DNA of 49,263 nt from an uncultured Eubacteriales bacterium (GTDB taxonomy: Bacteria; Bacillota; Clostridia; Oscillospirales; Acutalibacteraceae): assembly GCA_900315285.1 (NCBI GenBank), contig OMYO01000011.1, forward strand, positions 1 through 49,263, given 5' to 3'. This document shows, piece after piece, positions 34,831-42,656 of the stretch (positions are counted from its first letter, which is position 1; every line of letters starts with the position of its first letter). Position numbers and translations under genes: made by a program. The notes beneath the pieces were generated by a model. That model made no database searches. It had not been told where the DNA came from and saw only the letters and a list, made by a program, of their open reading frames with translations.

Positions 34831-34859
34831 TTCATCGTTGTGAATTTCACAACGATGAA
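34831..34859. promoter_or_regulatory. perfect 29-base palindrome between relA-like gene and amine operon
   Basis: Arms TTCATCGTTGTGAA and TTCACAACGATGAA are exact reverse complements around a single T. The centre reads GTGAATTTCAC. It lies upstream of both divergent promoters, in the largest gene-free stretch of the window (34747-35104). Because no gene reads into it from the left, it is more likely a protein-binding site than a terminator. Confidence 0.6.
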
Positions 34860-34970
34860 TTTTCTGACATGGATTCTGGCGGACTTGACGATAAGAGTTC
34901 TTGTTAATACAACTGTATTTGTCAGGCCTCACAAACCTGAAAATATTTTTTATAATTGTGAAAATAAGAA

Positions 34971-34998
34971 TTGACTGATTTCATATTGGTGATATACT
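34971..34998 (+). promoter_or_regulatory. promoter of the amine-dehydrogenase operon
   Basis: TTGACT (34971-34976), 16-base spacer, TATACT (34993-34998) with TGA directly before it (extended -10). Predicted start near 35005. Confidence 0.75.
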
Positions 34999-35008
34999 AA
35001 AGCCATAA

Positions 35009-35031
35009 TTTCACATGAGGAAAATGTGAGA
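35009..35031 (+). promoter_or_regulatory. inverted repeat at the start of the amine-operon transcript
   Basis: TCACAT-N7-ATGTGA within TTTCACAT...ATGTGAGA, at about +5 to +26. The half-sites resemble TTGTGAAAA at 34956 and the pair at 43216-43245 in front of the XRE-cupin gene, making this a candidate operator for that regulator. Confidence 0.5.
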
Positions 35032-35047
35032 TTGGTTCAGATGCAAT

Positions 35048-35076
35048 GGAGCAGCGGGCGAGAGCCTGACTGCTCC
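35048..35076 (+). promoter_or_regulatory. leader hairpin before the amine-dehydrogenase operon
   Basis: GGAGCAG pairs with CTGCTCC; inside is a short GGGC/GCCT stem closed by a GAGA tetraloop. No U-run follows, so it is not a terminator. Role unknown: mRNA stability or a regulatory leader. Confidence 0.45.
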
Positions 35077-35104
35077 AATATTGTTTTATCGAGGTGTGTA
35101 GTCT

Positions 35105-35434
35105 ATGAGAATACAGGAACATCCGATTCTTTCGGAGTATGACAAGGGCCGCGAAGTCCACTTCACTCTGGACGGAGAGGATATGTCCGGATATGAAGGG
35201 GAGTCCATCGCCGCCGCGCTCCATGCCAACGGCGTTATGATTCACCGCTATACGCAGAAGAAACACAAGCCCCGCGGCATCTTCTGTGCCATCGGCCGCT
35301 GTACGGACTGTGTCATGATCGTCAACGGTGAGCCCAATGTCCGGACCTGTATTACCCCGCTCGAAGAGGGAATGACCGTTGAGACACAGTATGGCGCATC
35401 GACAAAGGCGGACTGGGAGGCGAAGCAGAAATGA
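35105..35434 (+). CDS. (2Fe-2S) ferredoxin-like subunit of the amine/imino-acid dehydrogenase (HcnA-like)
   Basis: 109 aa. Small ferredoxin-fold domain with C-x4-C-x2-C (FCAIGRCTDC) and a fourth cysteine in VRTC: a 2Fe-2S plant-type ferredoxin site. The same small subunit occurs in multi-subunit hydrogen cyanide synthase, opine oxidase, sarcosine oxidase and hydroxyproline/proline dehydrogenase complexes. It overlaps the next gene by four bases (ATGA). First gene of the eight-gene operon. Role: electron relay between the flavin subunits. Confidence 0.9.
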   Translation: MRIQEHPILSEYDKGREVHFTLDGEDMSGYEGESIAAALHANGVMIHRYTQKKHKPRGIFCAIGRCTDCVMIVNGEPNVRTCITPLEEGMTVETQYGASTKADWEAKQK

Positions 35435-37011
35435 AGAGACATGAACTGATTGTAATTGGTGCAGGCCCTGCCGGTCTCTCTGCTGCCATTGAGGCGGCCA
35501 AGGCCGGGATCGATGTCGTTGTATTCGATGAGAATGCAAGACCTGGCGGACAGCTTTTCAAGCAGATCCATAAATTCTTTGGATCCAAGGAACACCACGC
35601 AAAGGAGCGCGGCTTCCGCATTGGCGAAGATCTTCTGAAGGAGGCCGAGGAAGTTGGCGTCCGGGTGGAACTGAACTCCACCGTTATGGGTATCTATGAG
35701 AACAAAGAGGTCACGGTTCGCAACGGCGACGAGGTGGATCACTACAAGGCAGACAAGATCCTCATTGCCACCGGTGCTGCAGAGAACATGATCCCATTCA
35801 AGGGATGGGATACCCCCGGTGTCATTGGAGCAGGTGCAGCCCAGGCCCTCATGAACTTGCAGGGCGTGCAGCCCGGAAGCAAGATCCTGATGGTCGGCTC
35901 CGGAAACGTCGGACTTGTCGTATCCCTACAGCTCCTGCAGGCAGGATGTGAAGTTGTCGCCGTTATTGATGCGGCTCCCCGGGTAGGCGGCTACGGTGTC
36001 CACGCCGCTAAGGTTGCTAGAACCGGAGTTCCGTTTTACCTCTCCCACACCATTGTAGAGGCGAAGGGCGGCGACCGTGTGAAGAGCGCCGTTATTGCAG
36101 AGGTCGACAACCATTTCCAGCCCATTCCCGGAACTGAAAAGGAGCTTGATGTCGACACCATCTGCATCGCCGTCGGACTTTCTCCCATGTCCCAGCTCGC
36201 CAGCAACGCCACCTGCGACATGGCGCTCATGCCGAAGAAGGGCGGCAACGTTGCCATCCTAAATGAGTACGGTGAGACCTCTATCCCGGGCATCTACTGT
36301 GCAGGTGATGTGGCCGGCATTGAGGAGGCTAGCTCCGCCATGATCCAGGGCCGCCGTGTCGCTGACCATGTGGCCCTCTCCCTCGGGTATTTGACCCACG
36401 ACGAGTTTGAACAGAAATACGATAACGCAACAGCGGCTCTCAATCAGCTTCGTCAGGGCATGTTCTCTCCCGCAAATAAAGGCCGTACCGACCTGACGGT
36501 CACCGATGAGGGATATCCGCTCTCCATGAGCCTTCTGAAGAAGGGCTATATGACAGAGGCGGAACTGAAGGCATTCCCCGCAGCACAGAACTCGGCGCCT
36601 GGAATCCACCCGGTCATTGAGTGTACCCAGAACATTCCGTGCAACCCGTGTCAGGACGCCTGCAAGTTTGACTGCATTAAAGTTGGCGCCGACATTGTAA
36701 AACTTCCGGAGATCAACACCGAGAGCAAGTGCACGGGCTGCGGCATGTGTGTGGCCAGCTGCTCTGGACAAGCTATCTTCCTTATCAATGAGGACTATGA
36801 GCCGGGCTATGCAACGGTCAGCCTTCCGTATGAGTTCCTTCCGCTCCCGAAAAAGGGCGACAAGGGCAAAGCACTGGGCAGAGATGGTTCTCCTGTCTGC
36901 GATGCAGAGATCGTCTCCGTACGCAGTGCCCCCGCCATGGACAAGACACAGATCCTGACCATGAAGATTCCGCTCGAATATGTACACGCTGCCCGTTTTT
37001 ACAAAGCCTGA
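35431..37011 (+). CDS. FAD/NAD-binding and 4Fe-4S subunit of the amine dehydrogenase (HcnB/opine-oxidase-A-like)
   Basis: 526 aa. Residues 1-35 form an FAD-binding Rossmann unit (VIGAGPAGLSAAIEAAKAG). A second dinucleotide fold has KILMVGSGNVGLVVSLQLLQAG near 150, and GIYCAGDVAGIEEASSAMIQG near 287 closes the FAD domain. The C-terminal third has two cysteine groups: CTQNIPCNPCQDACKFDC near 398 and a ferredoxin motif CTGCGMCVASC at 434-444. The full cysteine set suggests Fe-S relays beyond the usual single cluster. It should pass electrons from the catalytic flavin subunit at 37364. Confidence 0.9.
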   Translation: MKRHELIVIGAGPAGLSAAIEAAKAGIDVVVFDENARPGGQLFKQIHKFFGSKEHHAKERGFRIGEDLLKEAEEVGVRVELNSTVMGIYENKEVTVRNGDEVDHYKADKILIATGAAENMIPFKGWDTPGVIGAGAAQALMNLQGVQPGSKILMVGSGNVGLVVSLQLLQAGCEVVAVIDAAPRVGGYGVHAAKVARTGVPFYLSHTIVEAKGGDRVKSAVIAEVDNHFQPIPGTEKELDVDTICIAVGLSPMSQLASNATCDMALMPKKGGNVAILNEYGETSIPGIYCAGDVAGIEEASSAMIQGRRVADHVALSLGYLTHDEFEQKYDNATAALNQLRQGMFSPANKGRTDLTVTDEGYPLSMSLLKKGYMTEAELKAFPAAQNSAPGIHPVIECTQNIPCNPCQDACKFDCIKVGADIVKLPEINTESKCTGCGMCVASCSGQAIFLINEDYEPGYATVSLPYEFLPLPKKGDKGKALGRDGSPVCDAEIVSVRSAPAMDKTQILTMKIPLEYVHAARFYKA

Positions 37012-37026
37012 AGGGAGGGGCCGGAT

Positions 37027-37362
37027 ATGAGCAAAATCGTAAGAACACAGAAAAAGGAACCGTTCGTACCGCAGCCGGATGACGACATGATCATCTGTCG
37101 CTGTGAGGAAATCACGAAGGGTGAAATACGCAAGGCCGTCTATGACGGAATGACCACAATGAATGAGGTCAAGCGCTGGCTCCGCTCGGGCATGGGACTC
37201 TGCCAGGGGCAGACCTGTCAGCGGCTGGTCCAGAACATCATCGCCCGTGAACTGAATGAGAGTCCCGCCGAGGTGGGAATGATTCAGGGACGTGCCCCGG
37301 TCCGCCCGGTGGAGATCCTGACTTTCAGCAACAACAAGACGGACGTGAAGGAGGACGAGTGA
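37027..37362 (+). CDS. BFD-like (2Fe-2S) subunit
   Basis: 111 aa. The BFD-type [2Fe-2S] domain has C-x-C near 24-26 (IICRCEEITKGEIRKAV) and C-x4-C near 57-62 (GLCQGQTCQRLV). In related enzymes this domain is fused to the alpha subunit; here it is a separate small gene, as in some proline and hydroxyproline dehydrogenases. Start 15 bases after the FAD subunit with GAGGGG upstream; one base separates its stop from the next start. Function: additional electron carrier of the complex. Confidence 0.88.
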   Translation: MSKIVRTQKKEPFVPQPDDDMIICRCEEITKGEIRKAVYDGMTTMNEVKRWLRSGMGLCQGQTCQRLVQNIIARELNESPAEVGMIQGRAPVRPVEILTFSNNKTDVKEDE

Positions 37363-37363
37363 G

Positions 37364-38494
37364 ATGGAGAAGCGAACAGCAGATGTCATCATCATCGGTG
37401 GAGGAATTATGGGCTGCTCCACGGCCTATCGACTTGCGAAAGAGGGAGTCGATGTCCTGGTGCTGGAGCAGAAGGAGATCGGCAACGGTGGTTCCTGCCG
37501 AAACGCCGGCGGTGTCCGACAGTCAGCACGTAACCCGAAAGAGCTTCAGCTCGCCATGTATGCAGTTGCCAATGTGTGGCCAACCCTGAGTGATGAACTT
37601 GAGGTCAACACGGAATATCACCAGAAGGGCAACCTACGTCTCGGTCTCACGGAGAGCGACATCAAGGTTCTGGAAAATCACACGGCAAAGAGCACAAAAG
37701 TCGGTCTGGACGTTAAGATGATTTCCGGCGATGAGGCAAGAGAAATTTGCCCCTATATGTCCAAAGAGGTCATTGCCGCCAGCTGGTGTCCCACCGACGG
37801 CCATGCCAACCCGTTGAAGACCACGTTGGGCTTTTATAGAAAGGCTCTGCAGTACGGTGCCACGTTTATCACCGGCGTGAAAGTCCTTGGCCTAAAAAAG
37901 GTAAAAGGCAGATGCACTACGGTCGTCACTGATGACGGCGAATATGTCGGTAACAACGTTCTTCTCTGTGCCGGCTACTATTCTCGTGCTATTGCCAACA
38001 CCGTAGGAATTGACGCCCCGGTGGAGCGGCAGTTCAACGAGGTCGTTGTCACAGAGGCCTGCCCCGAGATGTTTGACGTCATGATCGGCGTCGCCGGCGG
38101 TGAGTTCTATGGCCATCAGTCTGAACACGGCTCCTTCGTCCTCGGCGGAAACAGCGGACTCCAGGCCTTTACATCCAACAACGATAAGTTTGTTACCAAC
38201 AGCTTGACCGCTCCGACCATCTCCCGGGGCATTATCAAATATTTCCCGGCCCTGAAGGATGTCAAGATCATCCGGACCTGGTCCGGCCACTATGATCAGT
38301 GCATTGATGTACTGCCGATTATTGATAATATTCCGGAGGTTCCCGGCCTGACCGTTGCATTTGGTTTCAGCGGCCACGGTTTCGGAATTGCCCCGGCAGT
38401 GTCCATCGCACTGAAAGAGCTCATTATGGAAGGGGAGTCGTCGACGATCGATATCAGTCAGCTCAGCTATGATCGTTTCAAAGCGAAAGGATGA
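37364..38494 (+). CDS. FAD-dependent oxidoreductase, catalytic (DAO-type) subunit of the amine dehydrogenase
   Basis: 376 aa. D-amino-acid-oxidase fold: VIIIGGGIMGCSTAYRLAKEGVDVLVLEQ at the N-terminus (FAD), NAGGVRQSARNPKE (flavin/substrate loop as in sarcosine oxidase beta), and FGFSGHGFGIAPAVSIALKELI at the C-terminus. It is the likely oxidising subunit for an amine, imino acid or N-substituted amino acid, giving an imine that hydrolyses to aldehyde/ketone and NH3. AAGGAGG ribosome binding site. Together with the three preceding Fe-S/FAD subunits it forms a four-part dehydrogenase. The substrate is not evident: sarcosine, proline, hydroxyproline, opine and arylamine types share this design. 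Confidence 0.9.
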   Translation: MEKRTADVIIIGGGIMGCSTAYRLAKEGVDVLVLEQKEIGNGGSCRNAGGVRQSARNPKELQLAMYAVANVWPTLSDELEVNTEYHQKGNLRLGLTESDIKVLENHTAKSTKVGLDVKMISGDEAREICPYMSKEVIAASWCPTDGHANPLKTTLGFYRKALQYGATFITGVKVLGLKKVKGRCTTVVTDDGEYVGNNVLLCAGYYSRAIANTVGIDAPVERQFNEVVVTEACPEMFDVMIGVAGGEFYGHQSEHGSFVLGGNSGLQAFTSNNDKFVTNSLTAPTISRGIIKYFPALKDVKIIRTWSGHYDQCIDVLPIIDNIPEVPGLTVAFGFSGHGFGIAPAVSIALKELIMEGESSTIDISQLSYDRFKAKG

Positions 38495-38498
38495 TGAA

Positions 38499-39758
38499 GT
38501 GAAAATGAACAATCCCTATCTGCTCAATTCCTTTTGGGTAATTTGTGCTTCAGTATTCGTGTTTATGATGCAAATGGGCTTTGCCTGCTGCGAGGCGGGC
38601 TTTGCCCGGTCAAAGAATGCAGCGAATATCTGGTTGAAAAACCTATGTGATTTTCTCTGCGGCGCGCTTGCCTACTATTTTATCGGCTTTGGCCTCATGT
38701 ATGGGCAGGACTGGCACGGACTGATCGGAATCAATGGATTTATCAATCCGCTGAACCAGGATCTGGCCATTTGGCACCAGTATGCCGGGACTCTGTCCCC
38801 GCAGGCGTTCCTGTTGTTCCAGACCATGTTCTGTGCTACGACGGCGACCATTATCTCTGGTTCTGTGGCAGAACGGTTTAAGTTTAGTACCTATCTTATT
38901 ACCAGTACGATGATGACCGCGTTTATCTATCCCATCATTGGTCACTGGATCTGGGGCGGCGGTTGGCTGTCACAGATTGGCTTTACAGACTTCGCCGGTT
39001 CGGCGGCCGTTCATTCCGTCGGTGGTATTGCCGCACTCTGCGGTGCCATTGCAGTAGGTCCCCGGATCGGGAAATACACTGGCAAAGGGAAGAATACTAA
39101 ATCGCACGCAATTCCAGGACACAATATACCGATGGCAATGCTCGGAGGTTTAATTCTGTGGGTAGGCTGGTACGGGTTCAACCCCGGTTCGGAACTCGCA
39201 CTGGATGATGTTACATTTTACACCGCTATTACTACGACCTTTGCAGGAGCGGCTGGCGGTTTGGCCGCACTGTTCTTCACCTGGGCACGATATAAGAAGC
39301 CGGACCCGACGCTGGCGCTCAACGGTGCGCTGGCCGGTCTGGTGGCCATCTGTTCCGGTGTGGCAGAGGTCAGCTATATTGGCTCTATCTGCATAGGAAT
39401 TATTGCAGCGATTCTTCTTGTACTGAGTGTAGAGTTTGTTGACCACAAACTCCATGTCGATGATCCGGCCGGTGCTATCTCACTCCACGGGTGCAGCGGC
39501 ATCACCGGAACGATCCTCTGCGGGCTTTTCTCGACCAAAACCGGACTTTTCTATGGCCATGGCGGCTGGCAGCTGCTGATCCAGTTCACTGGTATCGTCT
39601 CCGTCGTAGCATTCGCCGCAGCCGCTTGCAGTCTTATGTTCTTTATCCTGAAACATACGATCGGTGTCCGTGTGCCGGCCGAAGTGGAGCTTGAGGGACT
39701 CGATGTCCATGAGCACGGTCTTCAGGCCTACGCTGAGGACAGTGTAAATATTGCTTGA
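38499..39758 (+). CDS. amtB: ammonium transporter of the Amt family
   Basis: 419 aa, 11 hydrophobic segments. Signature features: QMGFACCEAGFARSKNAANIWLKNL (N-terminal Amt motif), TDFAGSAAVHSVGGIAALCGA with the first pore histidine, and ISLHGCSGITGTILCGLFS with the second. GGLILWVGWYGFNPGS is the family signature. GTG at 38499 is seven bases after AAAGGA; ATG at 38505 is an alternative. amtB next to a PII gene is the classical pair, here at 39776. In this operon it may take up, or keep balanced, the NH3 released by the dehydrogenase. Confidence 0.95.
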   Translation: MKMNNPYLLNSFWVICASVFVFMMQMGFACCEAGFARSKNAANIWLKNLCDFLCGALAYYFIGFGLMYGQDWHGLIGINGFINPLNQDLAIWHQYAGTLSPQAFLLFQTMFCATTATIISGSVAERFKFSTYLITSTMMTAFIYPIIGHWIWGGGWLSQIGFTDFAGSAAVHSVGGIAALCGAIAVGPRIGKYTGKGKNTKSHAIPGHNIPMAMLGGLILWVGWYGFNPGSELALDDVTFYTAITTTFAGAAGGLAALFFTWARYKKPDPTLALNGALAGLVAICSGVAEVSYIGSICIGIIAAILLVLSVEFVDHKLHVDDPAGAISLHGCSGITGTILCGLFSTKTGLFYGHGGWQLLIQFTGIVSVVAFAAAACSLMFFILKHTIGVRVPAEVELEGLDVHEHGLQAYAEDSVNIA

Positions 39759-39775
39759 CGGCGAGGAGGAAGGAA

Positions 39776-40123
39776 ATGGCGAAAATCTACAATGTAACTC
39801 TTATCATCAACCCCGACAAACTAGGGGAGTTGAAACAGGCTTTTGATGAGATCGGCATCTGTGGTATGACGATCACCCACGTGGAAGGGTGTGGCACACA
39901 GCATGGAAAAAGCGGATATTACCGCGGCACAAAGACAGACATGAGCCTTCTCCCAAAGACGAAGGTGGAGGTTGTCGTCTCCAAAATCCCTGTGGACACG
40001 GTCATTGAGGCCGCAGAAAAGGTCCTGAATACCGGTGCGATCGGCTCCGGAAAAATATTTGTCTACGACCTCGAGAAGGTTTACCGGGTCCGTACCGGCG
40101 AGACCGATGAGGATGCACTTTAA
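39776..40123 (+). CDS. PII-family nitrogen regulatory protein
   Basis: 115 aa. T-loop THVEGCGTQHGKSGYYRGTK: Gln39 and Tyr46 kept, but position 51 is Thr, so the classical uridylylation tyrosine is missing. Lys58 and the C-terminal GSGKIFVYDLEKVYRVRTGE signature are present. It follows amtB with an AGGAGG site, so channel gating of AmtB by ADP/ATP/2-oxoglutarate is likely. The gene at 40159 is a cyclodeaminase-like partner, as at the first PII locus. It differs from the first PII protein at the 2-oxoglutarate-linked residue 39 (Gln here, Glu there). Confidence 0.92.
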   Translation: MAKIYNVTLIINPDKLGELKQAFDEIGICGMTITHVEGCGTQHGKSGYYRGTKTDMSLLPKTKVEVVVSKIPVDTVIEAAEKVLNTGAIGSGKIFVYDLEKVYRVRTGETDEDAL

Positions 40124-40158
40124 TTTTGAAACGGTATTAATGAAAGGAGAAATTTCCT

Positions 40159-41301
40159 ATGGCATATCCTAACATTGATTTCTTATATCTGAGCGAGAAA
40201 GACATGATTGAAGCCGGTGTCACTGACTGTCTTTCCTGTGTCGACACGATGGAGGAGGTTCTGAAACTCCTCGATATTGGCGACTACCGGATGGGCGGAG
40301 AGAACGGAAACTCCCACGGCTGTATGGTCTACTTCCCGGAGACCATGAAGAAGTTCCCCGGCATGCCGAAAGACGGCCCGGACCGTCGTTTCATGTGTAT
40401 GCCCGCCTATCTTGGTGGTAAATTCCAGATGACCGGCGTCAAGTGGTACGGCTCTAACATTGAGAACCGTGAACTCGGTCTGCCGCGGTCCATCCTTATG
40501 GTCACGCTCAATGACAAGGACACCGGTGCTCCAGTCGCCCATATGTCTGCTAACCTTGTCAGTGCATATCGTACGGCAGCTATCCCGGGTGTCGGTGTGA
40601 AACACCTCGCCCCGAAGGATGCCAAGGTCCTCGGCATTGTCGGCCCCGGCGTCATCAACTCCATTACGGTCGAGACATTTGCTGCACTTAGACCGACACT
40701 CGACACGCTGAAAATCAAGGGCCGTGGCAAGGCTTCTATTGACCGCTGCATCGCCTATGTCAAGGAGAAATGCCCACAGTTCAAGAACTTCATTGTCTGC
40801 GACACCATTGAGGAGTGCGTCCGCGACTCCGATATCATGAGTTTCGCCACCTCTACGCCCACCGGCGGCCAGGAGAACTACCCGTACATTGAGCGCGAGT
40901 GGATCAAGCCCGGTGCTCTGATCTGTGCGCCCGGCGCCCTGAACGCCCCGGAGGAGCTCATCATGGATCCGGCCACCAAGCTGGTTGTCGACAACACCGG
41001 ACTCTACGACTCCTGGGCAGAGGAGTATCCTTATCCGACGTTTGATACCTGGTTCCTTATCGGCTCCAAGTTCACCGACATGGAATATGAGGGCAAGCTG
41101 GACCGCTCCCGCGTCCATGACCTCGGCGCTATCCTGAATGGTAAGCTCCCGGGCAGAGAGAGCGATGACCAGATCATCATCTATTCCATCGGCGGCATGC
41201 CCATTGAGGACGTTGCCTGGGGCATGACCTGCTATGAGAACGCAAAGAAGAAAGGCATTGGCACGAGCCTGAACCTGTGGGATAAGCCCTACCTGTTCTA
41301 A
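40159..41301 (+). CDS. ornithine cyclodeaminase/mu-crystallin-family dehydrogenase
   Basis: 380 aa. Paralogue of the protein at 22528, about half identical by eye over the full length; both start with NIDFLYLSE/KIDFLYLSE and end with LWDKP. Substrate loop GVKWYGSN and RTAAIPGVGVKHLA are kept. The Rossmann turn is GIVGPGVINS, so the third glycine of GxGxxG is Asn here, whereas the other copy keeps Gly. NAD binding may be altered. AAAGGAG ribosome binding site, 35 bases after the PII gene. In the operon it follows the amine dehydrogenase, AmtB and PII; proteins of this kind are annotated as a tyramine oxidase subunit in places, which would fit the context but is unproven. Confidence 0.85.
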   Translation: MAYPNIDFLYLSEKDMIEAGVTDCLSCVDTMEEVLKLLDIGDYRMGGENGNSHGCMVYFPETMKKFPGMPKDGPDRRFMCMPAYLGGKFQMTGVKWYGSNIENRELGLPRSILMVTLNDKDTGAPVAHMSANLVSAYRTAAIPGVGVKHLAPKDAKVLGIVGPGVINSITVETFAALRPTLDTLKIKGRGKASIDRCIAYVKEKCPQFKNFIVCDTIEECVRDSDIMSFATSTPTGGQENYPYIEREWIKPGALICAPGALNAPEELIMDPATKLVVDNTGLYDSWAEEYPYPTFDTWFLIGSKFTDMEYEGKLDRSRVHDLGAILNGKLPGRESDDQIIIYSIGGMPIEDVAWGMTCYENAKKKGIGTSLNLWDKPYLF

Positions 41302-41351
41302 TCTGCCGAAGAATATATATTGAATCAAATTTATATGAAGAGGATAGTATA

Positions 41352-42521
41352 ATGGCTAGATTTACCATTCCAAGAGACGTCTACTACGGCCCGTCTGCCA
41401 TGGATGAGCTCAAGGTCCTGAAGGGCCACAAGAAAGCTTTCATCGTCACCGGTACCAACTTCATGATTGAGAACGGAACGCTGGAAAAACTGGAGGGCAT
41501 CCTCCACGATGCCGGCCTGGAGACCACAGTCTTCGACCGGGTCGAGAGCAACCCGCGTATCAGTACCTGCTATCGCGGTGCAGAGAAGATGCGGGAATTT
41601 GAACCGGATGTCATCGTCGCTCTGGGCGGCGGTTCCCCGGTGGATGCCGCAAAGGCCATGTGGATTTTCTATGAGAATCCGGATCTGAAATTTGACGATG
41701 TCAAGCCGCCGTACAGTCTTCCGGTTCTCCGCAAAAAGGCTATTCTGGTCGCCATTGGCACAACTTCTGGCACCGGTACCGAGGTCACCTCGTTCTCTGT
41801 CATCACGGAGGACGAGACGAAGATCAAGTATCCGATTGCGGACTTTGAAATCACCCCGGATATTGCCATCGTGGACACCGATATCCCGCTCTCCATGCCC
41901 CAGACCTTGATTGCCGACTCCGGCATGGATTCTCTGACCCACTCCGTCGAGGCCTATGTTGCCACGGCACACACCGATCTCACAGACACACTTGCCCTCA
42001 AGAGTGCACAGATGGTCTTTGACAATCTTGTCGACTCTTACAATGGCAGCGAGACGGCACGCCGCACAGTTCATGTGGGGCAGGATCTGGCCGGTATGGC
42101 TTTCTCCAATGCCCTTCTCGGCATAGTCCATTCGCTTGCCCATAAAGTCGGCGTCACCTATGATGTGACCCATGGGCGATGCAATGCCATCATGCTCCCA
42201 TACGTCATTGAATATAACAGTGCAGTATGCATGGACCGCTTTGCCGATATTGCCAAGGAACTTGGTATCCCTGGATCTACCGATAAGCAGCTGACCAATA
42301 ATCTGGTCAAGGCCATTAAAGAACTCAATATTGCTCTCGATATTCCGCTCTCCTATCAGGAGGCCGGGGTCGATGAGGAACTTTTCAAGAGCACAGTGGA
42401 CACGCTGGCTGAGGCTGCCTGCGGTGACCCCTGCACGCTCTTCAACCCGAGAAAGACCGAGTTCGAGGATATGAAGAAGGTCCTGACCTGCTGCTTCTAT
42501 GGTGATGATGTCAGCTTCTGA
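41352..42521 (+). CDS. iron-dependent alcohol dehydrogenase (class III)
   Basis: 389 aa. Fe-ADH features: NAD-binding GGGSPVDAAKAMW near 95, GTTSGTGTEVTSF near 136, and metal ligands in DSGMDSLTHSVEAYV (D and H near 191-200), GIVHSLAHKVG (two H) and THGRCNA. It reduces aldehydes to alcohols (or the reverse) with NAD(P)H. Last gene of the operon, 50 bases after the cyclodeaminase-like gene, with an AGAGGA-type ribosome binding site. A natural role is disposal of the aldehyde produced when the dehydrogenase deaminates an amine, giving an alcohol as fermentation product. Confidence 0.9.
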   Translation: MARFTIPRDVYYGPSAMDELKVLKGHKKAFIVTGTNFMIENGTLEKLEGILHDAGLETTVFDRVESNPRISTCYRGAEKMREFEPDVIVALGGGSPVDAAKAMWIFYENPDLKFDDVKPPYSLPVLRKKAILVAIGTTSGTGTEVTSFSVITEDETKIKYPIADFEITPDIAIVDTDIPLSMPQTLIADSGMDSLTHSVEAYVATAHTDLTDTLALKSAQMVFDNLVDSYNGSETARRTVHVGQDLAGMAFSNALLGIVHSLAHKVGVTYDVTHGRCNAIMLPYVIEYNSAVCMDRFADIAKELGIPGSTDKQLTNNLVKAIKELNIALDIPLSYQEAGVDEELFKSTVDTLAEAACGDPCTLFNPRKTEFEDMKKVLTCCFYGDDVSF

Positions 42522-42568
42522 TCAGTCTTTTGACTGCAATCAATGAAAACCCCATAAAACAGAAGGGG

Positions 42569-42599
42569 AGAGGCGCTGCCGTTTGGCAGCGCCTCTTTC
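42569..42599 (+). terminator. terminator of the amine-dehydrogenase operon
   Basis: Perfect 12-base-pair stem AGAGGCGCTGCC/GGCAGCGCCTCT with a GTTT loop, followed by TTCC. The T-run is short, but the stem is very stable. Confidence 0.75.
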
Positions 42600-42619
42600 C
42601 TGTTATAAATTTATTTAGC

Positions 42620-42656
42620 AAAAAAATATGCCGCCCTCTTACTGGGCAGCATATTT
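42620..42656 (-). terminator. terminator of the XRE-cupin gene, overlapping its 3' end
   Basis: Read leftward, AAATATGCTGCCC pairs with GGGCGGCATATTT (one wobble) and is followed by more T. The last codons and the TAA stop of the XRE-cupin gene lie in its stem and loop. Confidence 0.85.

Noticed and set aside
34951..34956. TATAAT at 34951 as main promoter of the amine operon
   Set aside because: It has no -35 at a usable distance; the TTGACT/TGA-TATACT pair 42 bases downstream is far better.
40183..41328. A 381-codon leftward frame opposite the second cyclodeaminase-like gene
   Set aside because: It is an antisense shadow of a well-supported gene, without a ribosome binding site.
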